Below, piece by piece: positions 7,736 through 16,420 of a stretch of 64,000 nucleotides of DNA. Within the stretch, counting starts at the first letter, position 1. Each line of letters begins with the position of its first letter. Where the stretch lies: positions 248,001 to 312,000 of the forward strand of contig NZ_SMMI01000004.1 in NCBI RefSeq assembly GCF_009733535.1, written 5' to 3'. This stretch comes from Sphingobacterium endophyticum. Its GTDB lineage: Bacteria; Bacteroidota; Bacteroidia; Sphingobacteriales; Sphingobacteriaceae. The notes below the pieces were generated by a model that had not been told where the DNA came from, did not search any database, and worked only from the letters and a program-made list of their open reading frames with translations. The translations under genes were made by a program, and so were the position numbers.

Positions 7736-8938
7736 ATGTTAAAATCATTAAAAAACAATAGGAAGGTAACTTTACTGATATTAGGTTTATTATCGGCAAT
7801 AGGACCATTTTCTATCGATTTATATTTGCCTGCATTTGATATTATAGCAGAAGACTTCCATACATCAGTAGACCAAGTTCAATTAACTTTAACAAGTTAT
7901 TTTGTTGGTATAGCATTTGGACAGATGATTTATGGTCCGCTATTAGATAAATATGGACGCAAAAAGCCATTATTAATAGGATTAGCAATCTACTTTGTAG
8001 CATCCCTAATGTGCATATTTACTCGGGATATCAACCATTTAATTCTATTAAGGTTTTTACAAGCACTAGGGAGTTGTGGAGGGATGGTTGGTGCAAGAGC
8101 GATGGTTACAGATTATTACAGCAGTCGAGAAGCTGCAAAGGTTTTTAGTTTGTTGATGTTAGTGATTGGGGTTTCTCCCATTTTAGCTCCGAGCATTGGA
8201 GCATTTATGTTGGAACATTTTGACTGGCATAATATTTTTCTTTTTTTGGCGATACTATCACTATTGATTTTTATTGCTACTACTTTTTTACTTCCGGAGA
8301 GTTATTCAGGAAATAGGGATCTATCCTTAGCTCCAAAATCGATAATTTCAAATTTTTGGAAGGTTTTAAGCAATAAAGTTTTCATTTCCTATTGTTTAAT
8401 TGGCTCGATAGCTTCGGCTGGGACCTATGCCTATTTAGCGGGCTCTTCATTTGTTATGCAACAATATTTTGGATTGAGCAAAGCCGAATATGGACTTGCA
8501 TTTGCATTTATTGCATCGGCAATGGTTATTGCTACACAATTAAATCGTTATTTTTTAAAAAAGCACAGCAGTGAAGAGATAAGTCGGGTTGCGAATATCT
8601 GGCAAGCATTTATCGGGGTAATCATGATAATTGTATTATCTAGTGGTATGTTAACCTTTCCGATAACTTTAATACTTATATTTTGTTTTTTATTTGGCCA
8701 TGGTTTTATTTTTCCGAATACCTCAGCTGTTGCACTTACGCCATTTAAAGGATTGGCAGGCAGTGCATCAGCGCTATTAGGATGTATCCAAATGGCCATT
8801 GGTGCATTTGCTTCAGCGTTAGTAAGTGTATTACATAATGAGACAGCCTGGCCAATGCTCGGTGTGATGTGTTCTGGTGCCATATTATCATTGATCTTAC
8901 ATATTGTTGTAAAGAACAAGGTTAAAACAGAGGAATAA
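7736..8938 (+). CDS. Bcr/CflA-type MFS multidrug efflux transporter
   Basis: 400 residues with 12 predicted membrane helices. Family marks: the first helix with GPFSIDLYLPAFDIIAEDF (the LY/DxYLPA pattern of the DHA1 Bcr/CflA group), the MFS loop GPLLDKYGRKKPLL between helices 2 and 3, and the antiporter-like helix GSCGGMVGARAMV. It probably exports drugs or small metabolites in exchange for protons across the inner membrane. It stands alone between two terminators. The substrate cannot be inferred. Confidence 0.92.
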   Translation: MLKSLKNNRKVTLLILGLLSAIGPFSIDLYLPAFDIIAEDFHTSVDQVQLTLTSYFVGIAFGQMIYGPLLDKYGRKKPLLIGLAIYFVASLMCIFTRDINHLILLRFLQALGSCGGMVGARAMVTDYYSSREAAKVFSLLMLVIGVSPILAPSIGAFMLEHFDWHNIFLFLAILSLLIFIATTFLLPESYSGNRDLSLAPKSIISNFWKVLSNKVFISYCLIGSIASAGTYAYLAGSSFVMQQYFGLSKAEYGLAFAFIASAMVIATQLNRYFLKKHSSEEISRVANIWQAFIGVIMIIVLSSGMLTFPITLILIFCFLFGHGFIFPNTSAVALTPFKGLAGSASALLGCIQMAIGAFASALVSVLHNETAWPMLGVMCSGAILSLILHIVVKNKVKTEE

Positions 8939-8940
8939 AA

Positions 8941-8965
8941 AAAGGGCATTGTTGAGATGCCCTTT
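8941..8965. terminator. Bidirectional terminator, MFS gene and aroQ
   Basis: Stem AAAGGGCAT/ATGCCCTTT (8941-8949 with 8957-8965), 7-nt loop. It separates the convergent transporter and aroQ genes. Confidence 0.82.
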
Positions 8966-8986
8966 ATTATCTAAAATAATTTCTAG

Positions 8987-9409
8987 TTAATTACTCAAAA
9001 AACTTTCTAATGCTAATCTATAACCATCAAGGCCAAATCCGACAATTATTCCTTTACAGTTTTTAGAGAGGTAGGAATGGTGTCTAAATTCTTCTCTTTG
9101 ATGCACATTTGAGATATGGACTTCAACTACTGGGGTATTTATTGCAGCGATTGCATCTGCAATAGCTACAGAAGTATGGGTATAAGCCCCGGCATTTAAA
9201 ATGATACCATCAAATGAAAATCCAATTTCATGAAGTTTATCAATGATTGCACCTTCCGAATTACTTTGGAAGTAGTGTAATTCCAGGACATCATATTTGG
9301 ATTTCAAATTTTGAAAATAATTTTCGAATGATTGATCACCATAGATACTCTTTTCACGCACACCAAGTAAATTTAAATTCGGTCCATTTAGGATTAATAT
9401 CTTTTTCAT
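8987..9409 (-). CDS. aroQ: 3-dehydroquinate dehydratase, type II
   Basis: 140 residues. It catalyses the third step of the shikimate pathway, 3-dehydroquinate to 3-dehydroshikimate, as a dodecamer. Type II marks: ILNGPNLNLLGVREKSIYG with the catalytic Arg and Tyr, IILNAGAYTHTSVAIADAI, the VEVHISNVHQREEFRHHS block with the His and Arg that bind substrate. It is far from the other aro genes of this window (45.7-50 kb) and is probably expressed separately. Confidence 0.96.
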   Translation of the reverse strand: MKKILILNGPNLNLLGVREKSIYGDQSFENYFQNLKSKYDVLELHYFQSNSEGAIIDKLHEIGFSFDGIILNAGAYTHTSVAIADAIAAINTPVVEVHISNVHQREEFRHHSYLSKNCKGIIVGFGLDGYRLALESFLSN

Positions 9410-9442
9410 TTTTTGATTTTATACTTTAAAGATACTATAATC

Positions 9443-11083
9443 CTAAAAATCTCCATAAAGATTACGGAAACTTGAACGCAAGCCTACATTAATTACTCCG
9501 GATTTTTGTGTTTTTTCGCCTTCTATCTTATTGTATCGTTGAGTATAACCAACTTCAAATCTAAGGTTATATTTAGGGTTCAAGACATAGGCAGCTTTGA
9601 GGTCGGCATAATATAAATCATTTTGAACACCTTGTCCAATTTTATTACCATAGGTATTAGGAGCAGTATTATAAGATTGGAAAATGTCGCCTCCGTAATT
9701 AATTAAATTACCAAGGTTTCCATAGGAATCAGTTCCATACCGGCTATACAACCCTTGAACAGAGAAGTCGAATCTATTCCATGAATAATTAGCGATACCG
9801 ATTAATTCTCTAAAATTAGCACCTCTAGGATGCGCTAGAGGTTCTCCTCTATTACTATAATTTGAGATTGAAACAAAATGTTGATAGGTATAAGGACGCA
9901 CTAAGTTATATTCACCTAAGATATTTAAATTTTGAACTCCAAATATATTGAATGCTTTAGCACCTATTTGTGCACCCCATTTATTGTGTTTGTACCCGTT
10001 ATTTGCGAAGAATTCTTTAGCAGTAAATTCTCCTAGTAGGAACTGTCCATAAGCAGTCAGGTTATTTAGGATTTTATATTTTGCATTCAATCCTAAGAAC
10101 ATTTTATCGGGGGAAGATATATTATTATTTTCTACAGGTCTTAGGAACAAAACAGGATTCAGATAATTAAAATCAAATCCCCTATGACCGGCCTGATTAC
10201 GGTTTGCCCAAATAACAGATTGGAAGAATCCAATGGACAATCTATTCGTTACGTTATAGTCTAGGTATTGAAAGGCACCCCATTTGATACCATCCCCAAA
10301 TCGACCACCAGAATCTAAAGAATCTACTCTTGGATTATTTGGATCAGTCATATATGCCCAAATTGAGGTATATTGTACATTTCCAACTTTACCAGTAAAT
10401 TTTAGATGGGCCATATTGGAAGAGAAATCGGATAATAGAACAGATCGATAGCCATCACCAATAAAGTTTTTATCATAAGCTAAGGTTGCTTGGAAATAAT
10501 CACTGAAATCATAAGTTAAATTCGCAGTAGCATACATCCAATCCTTTGTTCTGTTGAATCTTTTCTTAGACATTGCTTGTCCAGGCACCACCATGCTTTC
10601 CTGAATGTACTCATCAATATATCTTGGGAATACTCCTTGATTTTCGAAGAAATTACCATAAAAAGTAAATTTATCTTTAATGGTAACACCAGCTTGGATT
10701 CCGCGGGTATTTAACCAAGTTGTCCTTTTATCGGGATCGATCATTTCTGTACCGATAACAAAATCAGGCAATACATCCAGATAGAAAGTATGGTCTTCTT
10801 TTTCCACTTCAATCAAATGCTCATTGAAGATTTTTCTCATGAACCAATTATCAGATTGCGTAGGATACAAAGATTGAATGGAATCCATCTTTTCTAAAAG
10901 CGTACCTTTAAAAAGGTAAGGTTTAGAAGATGTATGATAACGAGTATTAGGTGAATACAACTCTTCATCATACTTTTGGTAATGTTGGTAAGAGTAAGGT
11001 TGATTTTTGACTTGTGCTTGCAAAGAACCGAAAGCGCTGAGACTCAGTATTGCGGCAAAAGCATATGATAACGTCTGTTTCAT
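9443..11083 (-). CDS. Outer-membrane beta-barrel protein, RemB/Wzi-like
   Basis: 546 residues with a signal peptide (MKQTLSYAFAAILSLSAFGSLQAQ). The body is rich in alternating aromatic/polar beta strands (ATANLTYDFSDYFQATLAYD, YTSIWAYMTDPNNPRVDS) and ends in a beta-strand typical of barrels (LRSSFRNLYGDF). It resembles proteins annotated as gliding-motility RemB or capsule-assembly Wzi family in Bacteroidota; I could not confirm which. The likely location is the outer membrane, possibly in surface polysaccharide handling. No capsule or gliding genes lie beside it. Confidence 0.55.
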   Translation of the reverse strand: MKQTLSYAFAAILSLSAFGSLQAQVKNQPYSYQHYQKYDEELYSPNTRYHTSSKPYLFKGTLLEKMDSIQSLYPTQSDNWFMRKIFNEHLIEVEKEDHTFYLDVLPDFVIGTEMIDPDKRTTWLNTRGIQAGVTIKDKFTFYGNFFENQGVFPRYIDEYIQESMVVPGQAMSKKRFNRTKDWMYATANLTYDFSDYFQATLAYDKNFIGDGYRSVLLSDFSSNMAHLKFTGKVGNVQYTSIWAYMTDPNNPRVDSLDSGGRFGDGIKWGAFQYLDYNVTNRLSIGFFQSVIWANRNQAGHRGFDFNYLNPVLFLRPVENNNISSPDKMFLGLNAKYKILNNLTAYGQFLLGEFTAKEFFANNGYKHNKWGAQIGAKAFNIFGVQNLNILGEYNLVRPYTYQHFVSISNYSNRGEPLAHPRGANFRELIGIANYSWNRFDFSVQGLYSRYGTDSYGNLGNLINYGGDIFQSYNTAPNTYGNKIGQGVQNDLYYADLKAAYVLNPKYNLRFEVGYTQRYNKIEGEKTQKSGVINVGLRSSFRNLYGDF

Positions 11084-11277
11084 AAATTATTAGTCGAGAT
11101 GTTTGGGCTATACTATCAAATTTTATTCCTAAAAACTTCCAAAGGTACTTTTAATAATTGAGCAAACCTTAATTTTAGCCACATTTAACGCTAAATCGTT
11201 TAGTCTGCACTATATAAAATCACGGACAATTTGTATATTGCTAAAGAAATAAATTATAAAACTATTGTACTCAAGAT

Positions 11278-12699
11278 ATGAAGCGTAGAACATTCCTACA
11301 AAACTCGGCACTCTTAGGTGCTGGAATGCTAGCAAGTAAATTTTCATTTGCATCAAGCATAAATGATTTTCCAGTAGTCCGGACACCTTTAGAAAAGCGA
11401 CATTTCACTAGCAAGTTAGTGGAAGATATGATAAAAGAATTCCAGAAAAATGTTGCTGATAAAGAACTAGGATGGATGTTCAATAATTGTCTACCCAACA
11501 CATTGGACACCACAGTTTATGATGAAAGTAAAGGGGATCGTAAGTTAACTTATGTGATTACAGGGGATATCGACGCAATGTGGTTAAGGGATAGTAGTGC
11601 TCAAGTATGGCCATACATTCAATTTGTAAATAAGGATCCTAAATTAAAGAATATGATATTAGGGTTGATCAATAAACAATCCGAATGCATCAATATTGAT
11701 CCTTATGCGAATGCGTTCTACAATGATCCTACAAAAAAGGGAGAATGGTTTTCTGACCATACGGATATGAAACCGGGGATGCATGAGCGCAAATGGGAGA
11801 TAGATTCCCTATGTTATCCAATTCGATTAGCTTATCGTTATTGGAAAGAGACGAATGATAGTACAGCCTTCGACGATACATGGGTAAAGGCGCAGGAAGC
11901 GACTTTGAGAACATTTAAAGAGCAACAACGGAAGGAAAATTTAGGTCCATATAAATTTGAAAGAACCACATCAAGAGGTTCTGACACGTTACAGGTTGAT
12001 GGATATGGTTATCCTGTGAAACCGGTAGGATTGATTGTATCGAGTTTTCGACCTTCGGATGACAGTAGTATATTTGGTTTTCTAATTCCCTCCAATCTAT
12101 TTGCAATTGTCAGTTTACGACAGTCTGCGGAAATCCTAAGAAAAGTTAAGAAAAACACTGGACTTGCTGATCAAATGGAAGCATTGGCCGACGAAGTTGA
12201 GGCAGCAGTCAACAAGTATGGTATTATAGATCATCCTACACACGGAAGGGTTTACGCCTTTGAAGTGGATGGATTTGGAAGTTACTTGATGATGGATGAT
12301 GCAAATGTACCAAGTCTATTGGCCCTTCCCTATTTAGGAGCAGTTGATATAAATGATGAGGTTTATCAGAGAACTAGAAACTTCATTCTATCTGAAGATA
12401 ACCCATTTTTCTTTAAAGGGAAATTTGCTGAAGGAATTGGAGGTCCACATATTGGACGAGATATGATTTGGCCAATGTCGATCATTATGCGTGCAAACAC
12501 TTCAAATGACGATGCTGAAATCCGGAAGTGTGTTCAAACTCTAAAAAACACACATGGGGGAACTGGTTTTATGCATGAATCATTTCACAAAGATGATCCT
12601 AAAAAATTCACCAGGCATTGGTTTGCATGGACCAATACCCTTTTTGGAGAATTAATGTGGCGATTATATAAAGAGAAACCTGAGCTTTTAAAAGGTTAA
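11278..12699 (+). CDS. Secreted GH125 exo-alpha-1,6-mannosidase-like glycosidase
   Basis: 473 residues. It begins with a Tat-like signal (MKRRTFLQNSALLGAGML). The catalytic domain shows GH125 (formerly DUF1237) features: GDIDAMWLRDSSAQVWPYI near residue 98, INIDPYANAFYND, WEIDSLCYPIRLAYRYW, DDANVPSLLALPYLG, and a final HESFHKDDPKKFTRHWFAWTNTLFGEL. GH125 enzymes are metal-independent inverting exo-mannosidases acting on N-glycan or fungal mannan side chains. It converges on a second secreted glycosidase gene and is not directly linked to a susCD pair; the nearest is ~9 kb away. Confidence 0.9.
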   Translation: MKRRTFLQNSALLGAGMLASKFSFASSINDFPVVRTPLEKRHFTSKLVEDMIKEFQKNVADKELGWMFNNCLPNTLDTTVYDESKGDRKLTYVITGDIDAMWLRDSSAQVWPYIQFVNKDPKLKNMILGLINKQSECINIDPYANAFYNDPTKKGEWFSDHTDMKPGMHERKWEIDSLCYPIRLAYRYWKETNDSTAFDDTWVKAQEATLRTFKEQQRKENLGPYKFERTTSRGSDTLQVDGYGYPVKPVGLIVSSFRPSDDSSIFGFLIPSNLFAIVSLRQSAEILRKVKKNTGLADQMEALADEVEAAVNKYGIIDHPTHGRVYAFEVDGFGSYLMMDDANVPSLLALPYLGAVDINDEVYQRTRNFILSEDNPFFFKGKFAEGIGGPHIGRDMIWPMSIIMRANTSNDDAEIRKCVQTLKNTHGGTGFMHESFHKDDPKKFTRHWFAWTNTLFGELMWRLYKEKPELLKG

Positions 12700-12713
12700 A
12701 ATATTTTTAAAAT

Positions 12714-12744
12714 AAAAAGGGAAAGCTCATCGCTTTCCCTTTTT
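12714..12744. terminator. Bidirectional terminator between the two glycosidase genes
   Basis: Stem AAAAAGGGAAAGC/GCTTTCCCTTTTT (12714-12726 with 12732-12744), 5-nt loop. The last bases overlap the stop codon of the convergent DUF4038 gene. Confidence 0.87.
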
Positions 12745-14125
12745 ATTTTAATTTATCAATAATTAGAACCCAATCTGTATTATTTTCATCCTTTGGAGGG
12801 TTTAGAATCAATTGCTCTTTAACATTGAATGTATTTGAATCAACAATCTTTCCACTTTCTGGTTTATACCAACTGTATTTTATGGTTTTGCTAGGAAATG
12901 CTGTCATATTAAGCTTTAGGACTTTATTATTTGGCAAATATATCATGGCATAAGTCATTTCACGATTTGAAAACGCTACCATAAAATTTTTATTATTTAA
13001 AGAATCTTGATTGATAATTATGTTTTGCAATGGCACTCTATCTGTTGATGGCCTAGAGAGAATTAGTTCTTTTAAATATCCGGCCTGATAGGCTGCGGGT
13101 CTATTTAATGCATCAATCCAAGATCGATCGGGATAATTAACAGGTTCAAAATTTGGGGAATAAAATTGCCAGATGGCATGATGTCCATAGGTTACACCAA
13201 AAGCACCTGCAAATACAGACCTATACAATTGTCTTCTTACTTCCCAATCTCTGAAATAACCCTTTGAAGGATCCCATCCATTCCAAGGATTTATAGGGTG
13301 GTCTTCATAGCAAGGTTCGGCGTCAATTGTAGGTTTTTTGGGATTAAGGGCGAGATCAGTTTGAATAAACTTCCAAACAGGCACATCTAATTTAGCATGT
13401 CCGGATTGTATCATATTGAAATCCATCCATTTTTCGTGGTGCAACATGGGGCTAGATTCCCAGATATAACCTCCTGGATGGAATGATTTCAAGGTTTTCT
13501 TTGCACCTTCAGCAGTGTTTAATCCATTTGCCATTTCTGAATAAATAGTTAACCAACTATCTTCTTTATCAGCAGGAGGCCTATCTCCTCCTAATATCCA
13601 AAAAATATTATTGGATTTTTTATATCTTTCCCCTAATAATCTACCATATTCAAAGGCATTTTTCTTGTTAAAAATCACTGGTCCTGCTCCGGAATATTTT
13701 AAGGTAACTTTATCACCCCAAGTAGGCAGAATTGCCAAATAAAGGTTTCTTTCTGTTGCCAATTTTACGACAGAATCTATGAGTTCAAAATATTTCTCGT
13801 TCAGTTTTGTTGGATCATTATTAATTAAAGGTTTCTCACCATATTGATTAGGTGTATTTACGCCATCCAATTCCGCTAAAATTACACATTGAATAACATT
13901 GAATCCTTTAGCCTTTCGGTTATCCAAGTATTCTTTAATTTCTTCAATTTTAAGTCGATGAAAAAGCTCCCAAGCAGTATCACCCAGCCAAAAGAAAGGT
14001 TCTCCATCGGAATAAATTAAAGATTGACCATTTTTTGAGATTTTAATTTCTTTAATTTCCTCTTGGCAAAAACAGAACTTAGACAAGACAATAAATAGTA
14101 AACTGACAATTATTTTAGATTTCAT
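12743..14125 (-). CDS. Secreted DUF4038 glycoside hydrolase (GH140 apiosidase-like)
   Basis: 460 residues with a signal peptide ending near CFCQ. The DUF4038 TIM-barrel opens with DGEPFFWLGDTAWELFHRL and contains KGFNVIQCVILAE, LAILPTWGDK and FWILGGDRPP (possible acid/base region). The last ~90 residues (AMIYLPNNKVLKLNM, KYSWYKPESGKIV) match the small C-terminal domain usually attached to it. Characterised relatives of GH140 remove apiose from rhamnogalacturonan-II. The exact activity here is unproven. It converges with the GH125 gene across one terminator. Confidence 0.82.
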   Translation of the reverse strand: MKSKIIVSLLFIVLSKFCFCQEEIKEIKISKNGQSLIYSDGEPFFWLGDTAWELFHRLKIEEIKEYLDNRKAKGFNVIQCVILAELDGVNTPNQYGEKPLINNDPTKLNEKYFELIDSVVKLATERNLYLAILPTWGDKVTLKYSGAGPVIFNKKNAFEYGRLLGERYKKSNNIFWILGGDRPPADKEDSWLTIYSEMANGLNTAEGAKKTLKSFHPGGYIWESSPMLHHEKWMDFNMIQSGHAKLDVPVWKFIQTDLALNPKKPTIDAEPCYEDHPINPWNGWDPSKGYFRDWEVRRQLYRSVFAGAFGVTYGHHAIWQFYSPNFEPVNYPDRSWIDALNRPAAYQAGYLKELILSRPSTDRVPLQNIIINQDSLNNKNFMVAFSNREMTYAMIYLPNNKVLKLNMTAFPSKTIKYSWYKPESGKIVDSNTFNVKEQLILNPPKDENNTDWVLIIDKLK

Positions 14126-14195
14126 AATTCTTAAAAATAATGTTAATAATTCAGTAATAACATCATTAAAAAATTAAATACAAGATTTATTTCTG

Positions 14196-14227
14196 TTTGC
14201 AATTAAGGTCAGAATCTCCAACCTTTG
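14196..14227 (+). promoter_or_regulatory. Promoter of murI
   Basis: TTTG (14196-14199), 20 nt, AACCTTTG (14220-14227), close to the Bacteroidota pattern TTTG-N19/20-TAnnTTTG with one mismatch. The start codon at 14254 leaves a ~20-nt leader. Confidence 0.55.
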
Positions 14228-14253
14228 TATAATAAATTAAAAGGGGCAAATTC

Positions 14254-15084
14254 ATGTCAGAAATAGAGAGCACAGGACCGATAGGCATTTTTGATTCGGG
14301 ATATGGTGGATTAACGGTTTTCAAAGAAATTCACAAGTATCTTCCAAGATATGATTATATCTATTTGGGGGATAATGCTCGGGTTCCATATGGAACTAGA
14401 TCATTTGAGACGGTTTATGAATATACGAAAGAATGTGTTTTTAAATTATTCGATTTAGGCTGTAATTTGGTCATTTTAGCATGCAATACGGCTTCAGCAA
14501 AAGCATTGAGAACGATTCAACAGCATGATCTTCCGGCAGGGAAAAAAGTTTTAGGAGTTATTCGTCCAACATCAGAGGTTGTTGATCAGTTTACTAAGAC
14601 GAACAAGGTTGGGATATTAGCGACCCAAGGAACTGTTAATTCAAATTCTTATGTTATTGAGATCAATAAGTTTCATCCAGAGATTGATGTATTTCAACAC
14701 GCCTGTCCTTTTTGGGTGCCCTTAGTAGAGAATAATGAACTAAATAGCGAAGGAGCACATTTCTTTGTACAGCAAGATCTTGAACAGTTACTAGGTCAAT
14801 CTGCAGATATGGACACGATTTTACTAGCCTGTACACATTACCCACTGCTGTTACCATTAATTAAAAAATATGTACCAAAAGGGATTAATATAATATCTCA
14901 GGGTGAACTTGTTGCAAAAAGCTTAGTTGATTATTTAAATCGACATCCTGAAGTTGAAGAGCACTGTTCCAAGAATCAAACTTTACAATTTTTTACGACA
15001 GACAATCCGATTGACTTCAATAGTAAAGCAGAAATATTTTTCGGAAAACGAATTGAATCTAAATTCTTAAAGGTCTCAACCTAA
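14254..15084 (+). CDS. murI: Glutamate racemase
   Basis: 276 residues. It makes D-glutamate for peptidoglycan by a two-cysteine proton shuttle. Both active sites are present: LACNTASAKALR near residue 76 and LLACTHYPLLLP near residue 190. The N-terminal signature GIFDSGYGGLTVFKEI and YLGDNARVPYGTRS are canonical. Its promoter resembles the phylum consensus. It is transcribed alone; the small secreted protein gene 76 nt downstream may be read through. Confidence 0.97.
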   Translation: MSEIESTGPIGIFDSGYGGLTVFKEIHKYLPRYDYIYLGDNARVPYGTRSFETVYEYTKECVFKLFDLGCNLVILACNTASAKALRTIQQHDLPAGKKVLGVIRPTSEVVDQFTKTNKVGILATQGTVNSNSYVIEINKFHPEIDVFQHACPFWVPLVENNELNSEGAHFFVQQDLEQLLGQSADMDTILLACTHYPLLLPLIKKYVPKGINIISQGELVAKSLVDYLNRHPEVEEHCSKNQTLQFFTTDNPIDFNSKAEIFFGKRIESKFLKVST

Positions 15085-15139
15085 AATCACACAAGTTAAA
15101 AATAGTTAATTAAAAGAAAGTCAAATTTTTAGGATTTAT

Positions 15140-15162
15140 ATTTAGGTACAAAATACCTAAAT
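15140..15162 (+). promoter_or_regulatory. Hairpin enclosing the start codon of the next gene
   Basis: ATTTAGGTA/TACCTAAAT (15140-15148 with 15154-15162), loop CAAAA. The 3' arm takes in the first two bases of the ATG at 15161. It could hide the start codon in the mRNA, or be an operator dyad. Confidence 0.4.
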
Positions 15163-15937
15163 GAAATATTTCCTATCCATTATTATGATTTTATTTATGT
15201 ATCAACTGCATGGTCAGGTTGTTACAGGAAAAATCAGGGATAAATATTCGTTTAAACCGCTTATCAATGTCAAGATACAAAGCGGGAATAGAATAACTTA
15301 TTCTAACGGTCAAGCAGAATTTGTTATTTCGATTCTGAAATCAGATAGCCTTATTTTTACATTCCCCTCCTATCGGCGAGTTGTCCTTGCAACGGATAGT
15401 TTAGAGGGTCTTACAGCTATTTTTGTTGAAATGGTTGAATCATCGATTCCCATAGAAGAAGTAACTGTTACAAGGACAAAAGTTAAGAGAGATACGTTTA
15501 AGTTTAAATCAGATCTAGGAATTCCCAAACTACCTAAATATCGAGAGATTGTTTTAGATCGTTCAAGAATATCCAATCAGCCTAGTCTAAAGTCAAGCGG
15601 AAGCACGTCTAGTCTGATAACAATTGATTTACTTTCGCTATCAAGAATGTTATTTAAGCGCAAAGAGAAAGTTTCGACAGAACCTTCAATGGAGGCTGAC
15701 GAAATAACCCTACAGTACATTGATATGGGTTTTAAGTTGGAATTAATAGAAGAGCTGACAGGTCTAAAAGGCGACGAAGCCTTAGTTTTTCAAAATACAT
15801 ACAGACCGACCATTGGAGATTTTCGTAAAATGACAGAAATTGATATTAGGGTCTATATCAAAAAATGTTATGAAGAATTCCAGGTTCAAAAATTAAGGTT
15901 ACCTTCAAAAAATGATCATAAGGAAAAAAGTCACTGA
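15161..15937 (+). CDS. Secreted protein with carboxypeptidase-regulatory-like N-terminal domain
   Basis: 258 residues. A signal peptide (MKYFLSIIMILFMYQLHGQ) is followed by a beta-sandwich of the kind found at the start of TonB-dependent receptors: VVTGKIRDKYSFKPLINVKI, NGQAEFVISI, DSLIFTFPSYR. The C-terminal half is charged and probably helical (EEVTVTRTKVKRDTFKFKSD, then KRKEKVSTEP). It has no barrel or recognisable catalytic motif. Such short proteins are common in Bacteroidota and have no assigned function. The start codon lies inside a hairpin. Confidence 0.75.
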   Translation: MKYFLSIIMILFMYQLHGQVVTGKIRDKYSFKPLINVKIQSGNRITYSNGQAEFVISILKSDSLIFTFPSYRRVVLATDSLEGLTAIFVEMVESSIPIEEVTVTRTKVKRDTFKFKSDLGIPKLPKYREIVLDRSRISNQPSLKSSGSTSSLITIDLLSLSRMLFKRKEKVSTEPSMEADEITLQYIDMGFKLELIEELTGLKGDEALVFQNTYRPTIGDFRKMTEIDIRVYIKKCYEEFQVQKLRLPSKNDHKEKSH

Positions 15938-15991
15938 TTCACTTTGGTATAAAGTTCAAACAGTGACTTATAAAAATCTTATAATTAAGGA

Positions 15992-16411
15992 TTAAACTTT
16001 TGCGGCAAGTGCTAAGCCATATAATTTCATTTGTTTTACCATGGAAAGTAATCCATTAGCTCTGGTTGGAGAAAGGTGTTCTTTTAATCCAATTTGATCG
16101 ATAAAATATAAATCTGCATCAGCAATTTCTTTTGGGCTATGTCCAGAAAGTACTTTCACCATTAAGCTCACTAATCCTTTAGTAATTACAGCATCAGAAT
16201 CTGCTGTAAAGAAAAGTTTTCCATCTTTTAATTCAGGAAACAACCAAACTTTGGATTGACAGCCTTTGATTATAAATTGGTCCTGTTTATTTGCTTCATC
16301 AATTAAGGGTAATTCTTTCCCCATTTGAATGATCAATTCATATTTTTCCATCCAATCTTGATAGAAAGAAAAGTCATCAATTAATTCATCCTGTATTTCG
16401 TTAATAGTCAT
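15992..16411 (-). CDS. sufE: SufE-family sulfur acceptor
   Basis: 139 residues. SufE takes the persulfide sulfur from SufS and passes it to the Fe-S scaffold. The acceptor Cys is in IIKGCQSKVWLFPEL near residue 51. Further features are SDAVITKGLVSLMVKVLSGHSP and HLSPTRANGLLSMVKQMK. It follows sufS by 9 nt on the same strand, so the two partners are co-transcribed. The other suf genes (sufBCD) are not in this window. Confidence 0.94.
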   Translation of the reverse strand: MTINEIQDELIDDFSFYQDWMEKYELIIQMGKELPLIDEANKQDQFIIKGCQSKVWLFPELKDGKLFFTADSDAVITKGLVSLMVKVLSGHSPKEIADADLYFIDQIGLKEHLSPTRANGLLSMVKQMKLYGLALAAKV

Positions 16412-16420
16412 GATTTTATA

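Noticed and set aside
8548..8949. Minus-strand frame of 133 codons
   Set aside because: Antisense to the Bcr/CflA transporter; no domain recognised.
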